Assembly (NCBI RefSeq): GCF_014083945.1 | Contig: NZ_CP046444.1 | Location: 1,798,001-1,862,000, forward strand | Length of the DNA: 64,000 bases | From: Granulicella sp. 5B5 | GTDB lineage: Bacteria > Acidobacteriota > Terriglobia > Terriglobales > Acidobacteriaceae | Reading direction: 5' to 3' | Shown: positions 16,257-24,660 of the stretch, piece by piece | Position numbering within the stretch: the stretch's first letter is position 1 | Layout of the letters: each line of letters begins with the position of its first letter | Notes under the pieces: generated by a model | The model's database searches: none | Seen by the model: the letters and a program-made list of their open reading frames with translations, nothing else | What the model was told of the DNA's origin: nothing | Translations under genes and position numbers: made by a program

Positions 16257-16382
16257 GGGGTGCCCCATTCATGACGCAGCTTCATCGCGGCATGAGTGGG
16301 GTGACGCTGCCCGCCCACCCCGAACGCTCGTCATCTCGACCGAAGCGCAGCGGAGCGGAGAGACCCCTGTATTTTTCGCAGG
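16257..16382. repeat. Composite dispersed repeat, copy 1 (upstream of hisS)
   Basis: Module A: GGGTGCCCCATTC... with an internal inverted region ending GAGTGGGG (16257-16306). Module B: GTCATCTCGACCGAAGCG, then GCAGCGGAGCGGAGAGACC (16330-16367). The same A-then-B order occurs in copy 2 inside the Y-family polymerase gene (30807-30926). It fills the gap between the DUF6249 gene and hisS. Confidence 0.75.
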
Positions 16383-16492
16383 ATGCTGGTACCCCGTTCA
16401 CCCCACACAATATCCCCTCTTCTCTCGACCCTCATAGCTCTAAGCTCAACAAAACCCCTCGCCACCCGCAGGTTCGCTACACTAAAACCTGC

Positions 16493-17848
16493 ATGTCCGA
16501 CACCCCCAAACAAGCCCCGAAGACCCCCGCCCGCTCCACCCTCAAGGCCGTCCGCGGCACCCGCGACCTCCTCCCCGACCAGACCCCGCTCTGGAACCAC
16601 GTCGAGTCCACCGCCCGCGCCGTCTTCGCCCGCTACGGCTTCGGCGAAATCCGCACCCCCATCTTCGAGGCCACCGACCTCTTCGCCCGAGGCGTCGGCG
16701 AAGAAACCGACATCGTCAGTAAAGAGATGTTCACCTGGGAAGACCGCGCCCGCGCCCGCGCCGCCAGCGAAAAAGCCCAATCCCTCACGCTCCGCCCGGA
16801 GTCCACTGCCGGCACCGTCCGCGCCTACATCGAGCACAAGCTCGGCGAGACCGGCCAGCTCCAGAAGCTCTACTACATCGGCCCACAGTTCCGCCGCGAG
16901 CGCCCTCAACGCGGCCGCTACCGCCAGTTCTGGCAGATCGGCGCCGAGGTCATCGGCCCTCAATCCTCCGGCTCCGAATCTCCTCTCCGCGACGCCGAAA
17001 TCCTCGAAATGCTCGCCACACTCCTCGACGAGCTAGGCATTCGCGACTGGCGTCTCGAACTCAACTCCGTCGGCAGCAGCGAAGACCGCATCCGCTACAA
17101 CGCAGCCCTCCGCGAAGCCCTGCAACCGGTCAAGCACCTAATGTGCGAAGATAACCAGCGCCGCGCCGAAACAAACCCCTTGCGTGTACTTGATTCGAAA
17201 GACGAAGCCGACCAGGAGATCATCAACAACCTCCCCAAGATCGCCGACTACCTCAGCGACGACTCACGCACCCACTTCGAAGCCGTCAAAGACGCACTCG
17301 ACGCCTGCGGCGTCCCCTACCACCTGAACCCGCGCCTAGTCCGCGGCCTCGACTACTACACCCGCACCACCTTTGAATTCACAGTAACCACCGGCCTCGG
17401 CACGCAGAACGCCCTCCTCGGCGGCGGCCGCTACGACGGCCTCTCCGAAATGCTAGGCGGCCCCCGAGCCCCCGGCATCGGCTTCGCCATCGGCGAAGAC
17501 CGCCTCATCCTCACCCTTCAAGCGCAAGCCGAAGCCGACGCAGCAGCCTCCGGCACAACACCGACCACGACAAAGTTCGACGCCTACATCGCCCCCATCG
17601 GCACCGCACAAAACCCCGCCGCTCTCGCCCTAGCCCGCGAGCTCCGCGCCGCAGGCCTAAAAATCGAAGTAGGCGACGGCACCTTCAAGCTCCGCAAATC
17701 CTTCGACACCGCCGACACCCTCGCCCGCCACATCATCCTCCTCGGCGAAGACGAAGCCGCCACCAAGACCTACACCGTAAAAACCTTCGCCACCGGCGAA
17801 CAAACCAAAGTCCCCCGCATTGAACTGACGGAGAAACTGCGTAATTAG
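16493..17848 (+). CDS. hisS: Histidyl-tRNA synthetase
   Basis: 451 residues from the ATG at 16493 (MSDTPKQ). The open frame extends 318 bases upstream, but that part is the repeat and is not family-like. Class II signatures: motif 1 region RGTRDLLPD near the N-terminus, motif 2 FRRERPQRGRYRQFWQ, the His-binding GLDYYTRTTFEF, and motif 3 GGGRYDGLSEMLGG followed by PGIGFAIGEDR. The C-terminal anticodon-binding domain is complete. Attaches histidine to tRNA-His. Confidence 0.96.
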   Translation: MSDTPKQAPKTPARSTLKAVRGTRDLLPDQTPLWNHVESTARAVFARYGFGEIRTPIFEATDLFARGVGEETDIVSKEMFTWEDRARARAASEKAQSLTLRPESTAGTVRAYIEHKLGETGQLQKLYYIGPQFRRERPQRGRYRQFWQIGAEVIGPQSSGSESPLRDAEILEMLATLLDELGIRDWRLELNSVGSSEDRIRYNAALREALQPVKHLMCEDNQRRAETNPLRVLDSKDEADQEIINNLPKIADYLSDDSRTHFEAVKDALDACGVPYHLNPRLVRGLDYYTRTTFEFTVTTGLGTQNALLGGGRYDGLSEMLGGPRAPGIGFAIGEDRLILTLQAQAEADAAASGTTPTTTKFDAYIAPIGTAQNPAALALARELRAAGLKIEVGDGTFKLRKSFDTADTLARHIILLGEDEAATKTYTVKTFATGEQTKVPRIELTEKLRN

Positions 17849-17857
17849 CCCTACCTC

Positions 17858-17894
17858 TTGACAGTGTCATCAAAATGTATACATAATGATGACA
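17858..17894 (+). promoter_or_regulatory. Promoter and dyad operator of the RHH/PIN toxin-antitoxin
   Basis: The -35 TTGACA (17858-17863) and a -10 CATAAT (17882-17887) are 18 bases apart. A nearly perfect 30-base dyad covers them: TGTCATCA (17865-17872), the core palindrome ATGTATACAT (17875-17884), then TGATGACA (17887-17894), ending on the A of the start codon. Autorepression by the ribbon-helix-helix antitoxin is expected. Confidence 0.75.
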
Positions 17895-18181
17895 TGAGTT
17901 CCTCCGCCACACTTCGCAAACCGCTCGGCATCCGCGCGACCCCGGAAGAGCATGAGCTCATCACCCGCGCCGCTCAACGTGAACACCGTTCAGTGAACAG
18001 CTTCGTACTGCAGGCTGCGCTTAATGCAGCACGAGGCGGGTCGAGTCGCCTAAGAACTCCGGAAGAGGTTCAAGTAGCCCTGACCCGCGCCCAGGCCCTC
18101 ATGCGTCCGTACCGTGAGGCTGGCCACTCGCTCGTCGATGAGTTGATCTCTGAGCGTCGGGCGGAAGCCGAGCGTGAGTAG
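17894..18181 (+). CDS. Ribbon-helix-helix antitoxin (DUF1778-like)
   Basis: 95 residues from ATG 17894. The N-terminal RHH fold is visible: strand KPLGIRA, then helices TPEEHELITRAAQREH and SVNSFVLQAALNAAR. The C-terminal half is a charged helix (RTPEEVQVALTRAQALM) that should bind the toxin. DUF1778 antitoxins are best known with GNAT toxins (TacA/TacT), but here the partner is a PIN protein. The gene overlaps the toxin gene by 8 bases, and its promoter carries a large dyad. Confidence 0.82.
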   Translation: MSSSATLRKPLGIRATPEEHELITRAAQREHRSVNSFVLQAALNAARGGSSRLRTPEEVQVALTRAQALMRPYREAGHSLVDELISERRAEAERE

Positions 18182-18560
18182 CCCTGTCGTACTCGACACC
18201 TCTGCCATCGTTGCACTGCTTGACGAAGAACCGGGAGCCGATCTCGTCCGCTCCGTCATCTTCAACGCAGCCATCAGCGCGGTCACACTCGCCGAGGCCT
18301 ATTCGATTCTCTCCAAGCGGGGCCAGGATGGCATTGCAGCACTCTCTGAGATCCGCTTCGCCATCGAGCACGTAATCCCCTTCACCGAAGATCAGGCAGA
18401 AACCGCAGGAGCGTTGCGCGGGCCAACGAAACACGCTGGCCTATCTCTCGGTGACCGTGCCTGCATCGCACTCGCCATCGCATTGGGAGTTGAGCTTTAT
18501 ACAGCAGACCGCATCTGGGCAACGCTCAACCTGCCATGCACAATCAAACTCATCCGTTGA
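18174..18560 (+). CDS. PIN-domain ribonuclease toxin (VapC-like)
   Basis: 128 residues, GTG start inside the antitoxin gene. Acidic metal-binding residues of the PIN fold are present: LDTSAIVALL (D8), AVTLAEAYSIL (Glu), LSLGDRACIALA (Asp) and LYTADRIW (Asp). VapC toxins cut specific tRNAs or rRNA when not bound by antitoxin. All catalytic positions look intact, so the toxin should be active. Confidence 0.88.
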   Translation: MSSPVVLDTSAIVALLDEEPGADLVRSVIFNAAISAVTLAEAYSILSKRGQDGIAALSEIRFAIEHVIPFTEDQAETAGALRGPTKHAGLSLGDRACIALAIALGVELYTADRIWATLNLPCTIKLIR

Positions 18561-18659
18561 CACACTAGAGACCGTTCATGCTCACCCTCGCCCCACACCG
18601 CGCCATCAGCCACTACCGCTGGCCCGCCGCCTGAGCATCTTTCGTACAATAGAAAGATT

Positions 18660-20516
18660 GTGACACTCGACTTTCTAGGCACCCTTCAGCGCACCCACCA
18701 CTGTGGAGACCTGCGCAGCAGCAACTCCGGCGAAACCGTCACCCTCATGGGCTGGGTCAACCGCCGCCGCGACCACGGCAACCTCATCTTCCTCGATCTC
18801 CGCGACCGCACCGGCATCACCCAGGTCGTCCTCGACAAGGAGACCTCCCCGCTCGGCCACGCCAAGGCCGAAGCCGCGCGCCCCGAGTACGTCGTCGCCG
18901 TCACCGGCCGCGTCCGCACCCGCGGCGAAGGCCTCGCCAACCCCAACATGCCCACCGGCGACATCGAGCTCGTCGCCCACGACCTCCTCCTGCTCAACGA
19001 CGCCAAGACCCCGCCCTTCTCCCCCGCCGAAGACGCCATCGCCAACGAAGAGGTCCGCCTCAAGTACCGCTACCTCGACCTCCGCCGCGCCGAGATGCAG
19101 AAGAACTTCGCCGTCCGCAGCCGCGTCGCGATGGCCATCCGCAACTACCTCGTCAGCCAGGGCTTCCTCGAAATCGAAACACCGTTCATGACGCGCAGCA
19201 CCCCCGAAGGCGCACGCGACTACCTCGTCCCCAGCCGCGTCCACCCCGGCCACTTCTACGCGCTCCCGCAGTCGCCGCAGATCTTCAAGCAGATCCTCAT
19301 GGTCTCCGGCTTCGACCGCTACTTCCAAATCGCCCGCTGCTTCCGCGACGAAGACCTCCGCGCCGACCGCCAGCCCGAGTTCACCCAGATCGACCTCGAG
19401 ATCAGCTTTCCGCAGATGTCCACCATCTTCGCGGTCGCCGAAGGCTTCCTGCACGCAGCCTTCTCTGCTGCCGGCATCGAGCTACCCGCCGAACCCTTCA
19501 TCCAGATGACCTACGACCAGGCCATCACCCGCTACGGCATCGACAAGCCCGACATGCGGCTCCCGGCGATGGTCGACCTCTCCGCCGAGCTCACCCTCGA
19601 GCTCCGCGACACGCTCAAAATCGATCCCACACTCCCCATCCTCGGCTTCACCATTCCCAAAGTCGGCGAGATGTCCGGCACCGCCCGCAAAGCCCTGCTC
19701 TCCGAGATCCGCGCCTCCTTTGGCGACAGCGGTCTCGACATGCTTGACATCGCGCGCCTCCGCACCAACCCCACCTTCGTCCCGCTCGCTGAAACCATCG
19801 AAGGCAAGCTCAGCATGGAGATGGCGCTCTTCAACAACACCAGCCACACAGCCGACGACCTCGCCATCGTCATCACCCCCAAGCCCGGCACGCCAGCCAT
19901 GTGGAACTACGACCCGCAGTGGATCTACAAGCGCGTCGGCCAGCTCCGCCTCGAGCTCGCAAAGAAGTACGCAGACAAGCACAAGCTCTTCGAACAAACC
20001 GGCACCGCCAACGACTTCAAATTCCTCTGGGTCACCGACTTTCCCATGTACGAGTGGAACGAAGAGTCCAAAACCTGGGACGCCGCCCACCACCCCTTCA
20101 CCTCCCCGCACGAAGAGGACATCCAATCCGGCGCTTTGGTCAACGACAAGGGCTCCGTCCGCGCCCTCGCCTATGACGTCGTCCTCAACGGCACCGAGCT
20201 CGGCTCCGGCAGCATCCGTATCCACCGCAAGGACGTCCAGGCCGAAATCTTCCGCTCCCTCGGCATGTCCAACGAAGAGGCCCACGAACGCTTCGGCTTC
20301 TTCCTCGACGCCCTCGAATACGGGACCCCACCCCACGGCGGCATCGCCCTGGGCCTCGACCGCATCGTAATGATCCTCGCCGGCGCATCATCCTTGCGCG
20401 AAGTCATCGCCTTCCCCAAAACCGCCAAAGCCATCGACTTAATGGTCGACGCTCCCACCACCGTCTCCGACACACAGCTCCGCGACCTCAGCCTCCGCAC
20501 CGTCACCCGCAGCTAG
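18660..20516 (+). CDS. aspS: Aspartyl-tRNA synthetase (bacterial type)
   Basis: 618 residues, GTG start (18660), preceded by a TACAAT box at 18645-18650. An N-terminal OB fold for the anticodon (GWVNRRRDHGNLIFLDLRDR), then class II motif 2 (FQIARCFRDEDLRADRQPEFTQ) and motif 3 (GIALGLDRIVMILAG). The GAD insertion domain lies in the middle third, as in bacterial AspRS. Such enzymes are often non-discriminating for tRNA-Asn; this cannot be decided here. A 14-bp hairpin follows. Confidence 0.96.
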   Translation: MTLDFLGTLQRTHHCGDLRSSNSGETVTLMGWVNRRRDHGNLIFLDLRDRTGITQVVLDKETSPLGHAKAEAARPEYVVAVTGRVRTRGEGLANPNMPTGDIELVAHDLLLLNDAKTPPFSPAEDAIANEEVRLKYRYLDLRRAEMQKNFAVRSRVAMAIRNYLVSQGFLEIETPFMTRSTPEGARDYLVPSRVHPGHFYALPQSPQIFKQILMVSGFDRYFQIARCFRDEDLRADRQPEFTQIDLEISFPQMSTIFAVAEGFLHAAFSAAGIELPAEPFIQMTYDQAITRYGIDKPDMRLPAMVDLSAELTLELRDTLKIDPTLPILGFTIPKVGEMSGTARKALLSEIRASFGDSGLDMLDIARLRTNPTFVPLAETIEGKLSMEMALFNNTSHTADDLAIVITPKPGTPAMWNYDPQWIYKRVGQLRLELAKKYADKHKLFEQTGTANDFKFLWVTDFPMYEWNEESKTWDAAHHPFTSPHEEDIQSGALVNDKGSVRALAYDVVLNGTELGSGSIRIHRKDVQAEIFRSLGMSNEEAHERFGFFLDALEYGTPPHGGIALGLDRIVMILAGASSLREVIAFPKTAKAIDLMVDAPTTVSDTQLRDLSLRTVTRS

Positions 20517-20540
20517 CAATAGCTCACTTCGGCCTGCGAC

Positions 20541-20572
20541 ACGCGACAAGACAATCGCTTGTCTTGTCGCGT
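20541..20572. terminator. Strong hairpin after aspS
   Basis: A perfect 14-bp stem, ACGCGACAAGACAA with its complement, and loop TCGC. There is no clear T run on the plus side, so termination is uncertain. It ends 12 bases before the next ATG and would also sit in that gene's leader. Confidence 0.6.
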
Positions 20573-20584
20573 ATCGTTTGGCTC

Positions 20585-22336
20585 ATGTTCTCCGCGGCCA
20601 AGCTCACACCCCTCCTCTTCGCCATCGCTGCACTCCCCGCACTCGCCCAACAGCCCGACCTCGGCCCCAACGTCGACATCTTCTCCCCATCGACTCCCAC
20701 CGCAACCATGCAGCAGAAGATCGACGCCGTCTACGCGACCGAGCAGCACAACGAGTTCGGCCCCCAGCGCCACGCCTTCTTCTTTCTCCCCGGTGAATAC
20801 AAAGTCGACGTCCCCATCGGCTTCTACACCGAAGTCACCGGCCTCGGCGACACCCCTGACGCCACGCACATCACCGGCAACCTCCACGTCGACGCCGCCA
20901 GCCGCAACGACAACGCCACCACCACCTTCTGGCGAGGCGCTTCAAACCTGGCCGTCACGTCCCAAAACGGCCCCGCCCCAAATCTCATGCGCTGGGCTGT
21001 CTCGCAGGCCGTATTTCTCCGCCGCATGCACATCCGCGGAGACATCGTCCTCAACCAGAACCACGGCTGGGCCTCCGGAGGCTGGATGTCAGACACCCTC
21101 GTCGACGGCAACGTCAACTCCGGCACCCAACAGCAATGGATCTCCCGCAACAGCGACTGGCATAGCTGGACCGGCGCCAACTGGAACATGGTCTTCGTCG
21201 GCGTCCCCCACGCCCCCGCAAACAGCTGGCCCTCCCCGCCCTACACCACGGTCGTCACCACGCCCATCATCCGCGAAAAACCCTACCTCACCGTCGACGC
21301 CAAACACCGCTGGAGTCTCATCATCCCCGCGCTCCAGCACAACACCACCGGCATCACCTGGACCTCACCCCACGCCGACATCGCGCGCTCGATCCCCTTC
21401 AGCCGCATCTACATCGCACACCCCCGCCGCGACACCGCAACAACCCTCAACACGCAGCTAGCGCACGGTAAGAGCCTGCTCTTCACACCCGGCATCTACG
21501 ACCTCACCGAACCCCTCCGCATCACGCACCCCAACACGGTCCTCTTCGGCCTCGGCTTCGCCACACTGCATCCCACACAGGGCAACGCCGCCATCACCAC
21601 CGCCGACGCCGACGGCATCATCCTCGCAGGCCTGCTCATCGACGCCGGCCCGCAGCTCTCACCCGTCCTCGTGCAGATCGGTCCGCGCGACAGCCACGCC
21701 GCCCACACCAGCAACCCCATCTCGCTGCATGACGTCTTCTTCCGCGTCGGCGGCGCGGGCCCCGGCAAAGCCGGCACCGACCTCGAGATCAACAGCCGCA
21801 ACACCCTCGTCGACCATACCTGGATCTGGCGTGCCGACCACGGCCACAACGTCGGCTGGAATCAGAACCTCAGCGCCAACGGCCTCGTCGTCAACGCCGA
21901 CGGCGTCACCATCTACGGCCTCTTCGTCGAGCACCACCAGCACTTTCAGGTCCTCTGGAACGGCAACCGCGGCCGCACCTACTTCTACCAGTCAGAAATC
22001 CCCTACGACCCGCCCACGCAGACCGCCTGGACCAGCGCCCCTAGCACCGATGGCTGGGCCTCCTACAAGGTCGCCGACACGGTCACGCAGCACGAAGCCT
22101 GGGGCCTCGGCATCTACAGCGTCTTCCGCCACCCAGACGTCTACCTCACCCGCGCCATCGAAGTCCCACGCACACCCAACGTCCGCTTCCACGACATGAT
22201 CACCGTCTGCCTCGACACCCTCGGCGGCATCCGTAACATCATCGACAATACCGGCGGCGCCGCCAAGTGCGGCAAACCCCGCATCGAACCGAAGCTGACG
22301 CTCTTCCCGCCAGCTCCGGCCCCCGCCATCCCTTAG
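20585..22336 (+). CDS. Secreted right-handed beta-helix protein (pectate-lyase/GH55-like fold)
   Basis: 583 residues from the ATG at 20585 with a clear signal peptide ending ALPALAQQ (cut after about residue 23). The sequence is a string of short turns with Asn and Asp, such as NTVLFGLGFATLHPTQGN and NGLVVNADGVTIYGLFVEHH, typical of parallel beta-helices acting on polysaccharides. Early part FFFLPGEYKVDVPIGFYTEV resembles pectate-lyase-3 domains. Related proteins are often annotated as adenylyl cyclase or coagulation-factor-like by transfer, which the sequence does not support. Convergent overlap of 4 bases with the aldo/keto reductase gene. Catalytic residues not identified. Confidence 0.65.
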   Translation: MFSAAKLTPLLFAIAALPALAQQPDLGPNVDIFSPSTPTATMQQKIDAVYATEQHNEFGPQRHAFFFLPGEYKVDVPIGFYTEVTGLGDTPDATHITGNLHVDAASRNDNATTTFWRGASNLAVTSQNGPAPNLMRWAVSQAVFLRRMHIRGDIVLNQNHGWASGGWMSDTLVDGNVNSGTQQQWISRNSDWHSWTGANWNMVFVGVPHAPANSWPSPPYTTVVTTPIIREKPYLTVDAKHRWSLIIPALQHNTTGITWTSPHADIARSIPFSRIYIAHPRRDTATTLNTQLAHGKSLLFTPGIYDLTEPLRITHPNTVLFGLGFATLHPTQGNAAITTADADGIILAGLLIDAGPQLSPVLVQIGPRDSHAAHTSNPISLHDVFFRVGGAGPGKAGTDLEINSRNTLVDHTWIWRADHGHNVGWNQNLSANGLVVNADGVTIYGLFVEHHQHFQVLWNGNRGRTYFYQSEIPYDPPTQTAWTSAPSTDGWASYKVADTVTQHEAWGLGIYSVFRHPDVYLTRAIEVPRTPNVRFHDMITVCLDTLGGIRNIIDNTGGAAKCGKPRIEPKLTLFPPAPAPAIP

Positions 22337-23280
22337 TACGCGCTCGCCTCCGTCAGCGACTTCAACTGCGCCTCACTCAGCTTCAGCTCCACCGACGGAA
22401 ACAGCGCCTGCAGTTGCTCCACACTCGTCGCGCTCGCAATCGGAGCCGTCACCGTCGGCTGCGCCAGCAGCCACGCCAGCGCCACGCTCGCCTGCTCCGC
22501 CTTCACCTCTTCGCTCACCTGCTTCAACGCCTTCAGGATCTTCATCCCGCGATCATCAAAGTACTTTTCCACCCGCGACCCGCGGTTCTTGCCCTTCGTG
22601 TCCTCCAGGCTCTGATACTTGCCCGTCAAGAAGCCCGAGGCCAGCGAGAAATACGGAATCACGCCCAGCCCATGACTCTCCGCCACCGGCGCAAGGTCCT
22701 TCTCATACGCCTGCCGTGCATAGAGGTTGTACTCCGGCTGCAGCGCCTTGTACTCAGGCAGCTTCTTGTTCTTCCCTACCGTCAGCGCCTCTTCCAACCG
22801 CGCGCCCGTGTAGTTGGAGGCACCGATATACCGCACCTTGCCCTGCTGGATCAGCTGAGAATACGCCTCCAGCGTCTCCTCCAACGGCGTCGCCTCATCG
22901 TCCTTGTGCGACTGGTACAGGTCGATGTGGTCCGTCTGCAGCCGTTTCAACGAGTTCTCCACCTCCGTCAGAATCCACTTCTTCGATAGCCCCTCGCCAT
23001 CGGGCATCTTCATGCCCACCTTCGTCAGCAGCACCACCTTGTCGCGCTTGCCGCTCTTCTTCAACCAGTTGCCAATGATCGTCTCCGACTCACCACCCTT
23101 ATGCCCCGGCACCCACACCGAGTACACATCCGCCGTATCGATGCAGTCGAACCCGCGGTCCACAAACGCGTCCAGCACCTCAAACGACTTTGCCTCGTCG
23201 ATCGTCCACCCAAACACATTGCCGCCAAACACCAGCGGCACAATCGCCAGTTCGCTCTTGCCCAGAAAACGCTTCTGCAT
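22333..23280 (-). CDS. Aldo/keto reductase
   Basis: 315 residues, TIM-barrel NADPH-dependent oxidoreductase. The catalytic tetrad is visible: Asp and Tyr in DTADVYS (about 49-55), Lys in LLTKVG and His in YQSHKDDE. Coenzyme contacts are in the C-terminal PIASATSVEQLQ. It resembles the YajO/Tas-like subfamily acting on aldehydes and ketones; the substrate is unknown. AGGAG precedes the ATG. Single gene. Confidence 0.92.
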   Translation of the reverse strand: MQKRFLGKSELAIVPLVFGGNVFGWTIDEAKSFEVLDAFVDRGFDCIDTADVYSVWVPGHKGGESETIIGNWLKKSGKRDKVVLLTKVGMKMPDGEGLSKKWILTEVENSLKRLQTDHIDLYQSHKDDEATPLEETLEAYSQLIQQGKVRYIGASNYTGARLEEALTVGKNKKLPEYKALQPEYNLYARQAYEKDLAPVAESHGLGVIPYFSLASGFLTGKYQSLEDTKGKNRGSRVEKYFDDRGMKILKALKQVSEEVKAEQASVALAWLLAQPTVTAPIASATSVEQLQALFPSVELKLSEAQLKSLTEASAY

Positions 23281-23402
23281 CCTCGCTCCTTTGCCTACAC
23301 CCCGTTGGATACCATTCGCGCCCCGCAGGATGCTACCGCTCGATCATCGCCCACGACGCCATAACTCTGCGTCAGCAAAGGCCTCCATGGCATCGAATTA
23401 AA

Positions 23403-24656
23403 ATGTCGTCCGTTGCCGCCATCACGACGACGAACACCGCACAGCTCCCTGCCAGCAACCAGGCCCGCGGCCTTCGTCCGTACACCCATGTCCTCGCCGT
23501 ATTCCTGTGCGGAGCCATCGCCTTCCTTGAGCTTTACTGCGTCCAGCCGCTGCTGCCGCTGCTCTCGCACATCTTCGGAGTCACCGAGACCCACGTAGGC
23601 CTCACCATCAGCGCCTCCACCCTCGGCGTCGCCATCTCCGCCGCGCTCCTCGCCATCTTCGGCGAGCGCCTCGACCGCAAGCGCACCATCGTGCTCGCCA
23701 TGACCGCCCTCGGTCTCAGTGGCCTGCTCACCTCCACCGCTATCGGCCTCTACTCGCTCACCGCCTGGCGCTTTTTGCAGGGCATCGTCACCCCCGGCAT
23801 CTTCATCATCACCATCGCCTATGTCACGGAGGAGTGGCCCGCCCACCTCGTCCCTCGCGTCATGTCCGCCTACGTCGCCGGAACCGTCTTCGGCGGCTTC
23901 TCTGGCCGTCTCCTCGGCGGCCTCATCGCCGACCACCTCGGCTGGCGCCCCGTCTTCTTCATCCTCGGCGCCATTGGCCTCGTCGGAGCTCTCCTCACCC
24001 ACCGCCTGCTCCCTGCCGCACACGCCAGCACCCACTCGCACAAGCACCACAAGCCAGCCTCACCCTATGCACCCCTGCTTGCGAACCTGCGCAACCCGCG
24101 TCTGCTGGCCACCTTCGGCATCGGCTTCTGCATGCTGTTCACGCTGATCTCCGTGTTCAGCTTCATCACCTTCTACCTCAGCGACGCGCCCTTCCACCTC
24201 GGCACCACGGCACTCAGCTACCTCTTCGCCGTCTACCTCATCGGTCTCGTCGCCACCCTCGCCGCCGGCACCGTCCTCGCGCGCATCGGTCTGCGCCACG
24301 GCATGGTCTTCGCCGTGCTCCTCTGCATCACAGGAGTCGCTCTCACCCTCATCCACGCCCTCGCCTTCGTCGCCCTCGGTCTCGCTGTCTGCAGCTCAGG
24401 AGTCTTCATCGCCCAGACCTGCGCCAACAGCTTCCTCCGCGACGCCGCCCCCGCCGGCTCCCGCGTCTCCGCCGCCGGCCTCTACATCTGCGGTTATTAC
24501 ATCGGAGGCACCGTCGGAGGTGTCCTCCCCGGCCTCGCCTACCGCTATGCAGGATGGCCCGCCACCGCAGCCCTCACCATCGCCATCCTCGCCATCGCCG
24601 GCCTCACCGCATGGTTCGGCTGGCCCGCCCACCGCAGCGACCCTATCCCGCTGTAA
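23403..24656 (+). CDS. MFS transporter (YnfM/AraJ-like efflux type)
   Basis: 417 residues from ATG 23403; an upstream extension of the frame is not protein-like. Twelve membrane helices. The MFS loop 2-3 signature appears as GERLDRKRTIVL, and helix 4 has WRFLQGIVTPGIF. The loop between helices 6 and 7 is His-rich (HASTHSHKHHK), which might bind metal but is not proof of a metal substrate. Substrate unknown. Convergent with the rhomboid-like gene, 4 bases apart. Confidence 0.88.
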   Translation: MSSVAAITTTNTAQLPASNQARGLRPYTHVLAVFLCGAIAFLELYCVQPLLPLLSHIFGVTETHVGLTISASTLGVAISAALLAIFGERLDRKRTIVLAMTALGLSGLLTSTAIGLYSLTAWRFLQGIVTPGIFIITIAYVTEEWPAHLVPRVMSAYVAGTVFGGFSGRLLGGLIADHLGWRPVFFILGAIGLVGALLTHRLLPAAHASTHSHKHHKPASPYAPLLANLRNPRLLATFGIGFCMLFTLISVFSFITFYLSDAPFHLGTTALSYLFAVYLIGLVATLAAGTVLARIGLRHGMVFAVLLCITGVALTLIHALAFVALGLAVCSSGVFIAQTCANSFLRDAAPAGSRVSAAGLYICGYYIGGTVGGVLPGLAYRYAGWPATAALTIAILAIAGLTAWFGWPAHRSDPIPL

Positions 24657-24660
24657 CCGA

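Noticed and set aside
16175-16492. N-terminal extension of hisS
   Set aside because: It is the dispersed repeat translated; HisRS similarity begins at 16493.
23999-24060. His-rich loop of the MFS transporter as proof of a metal exporter
   Set aside because: Only a short HxHxHH-like loop between helices 6 and 7; insufficient for a substrate call.
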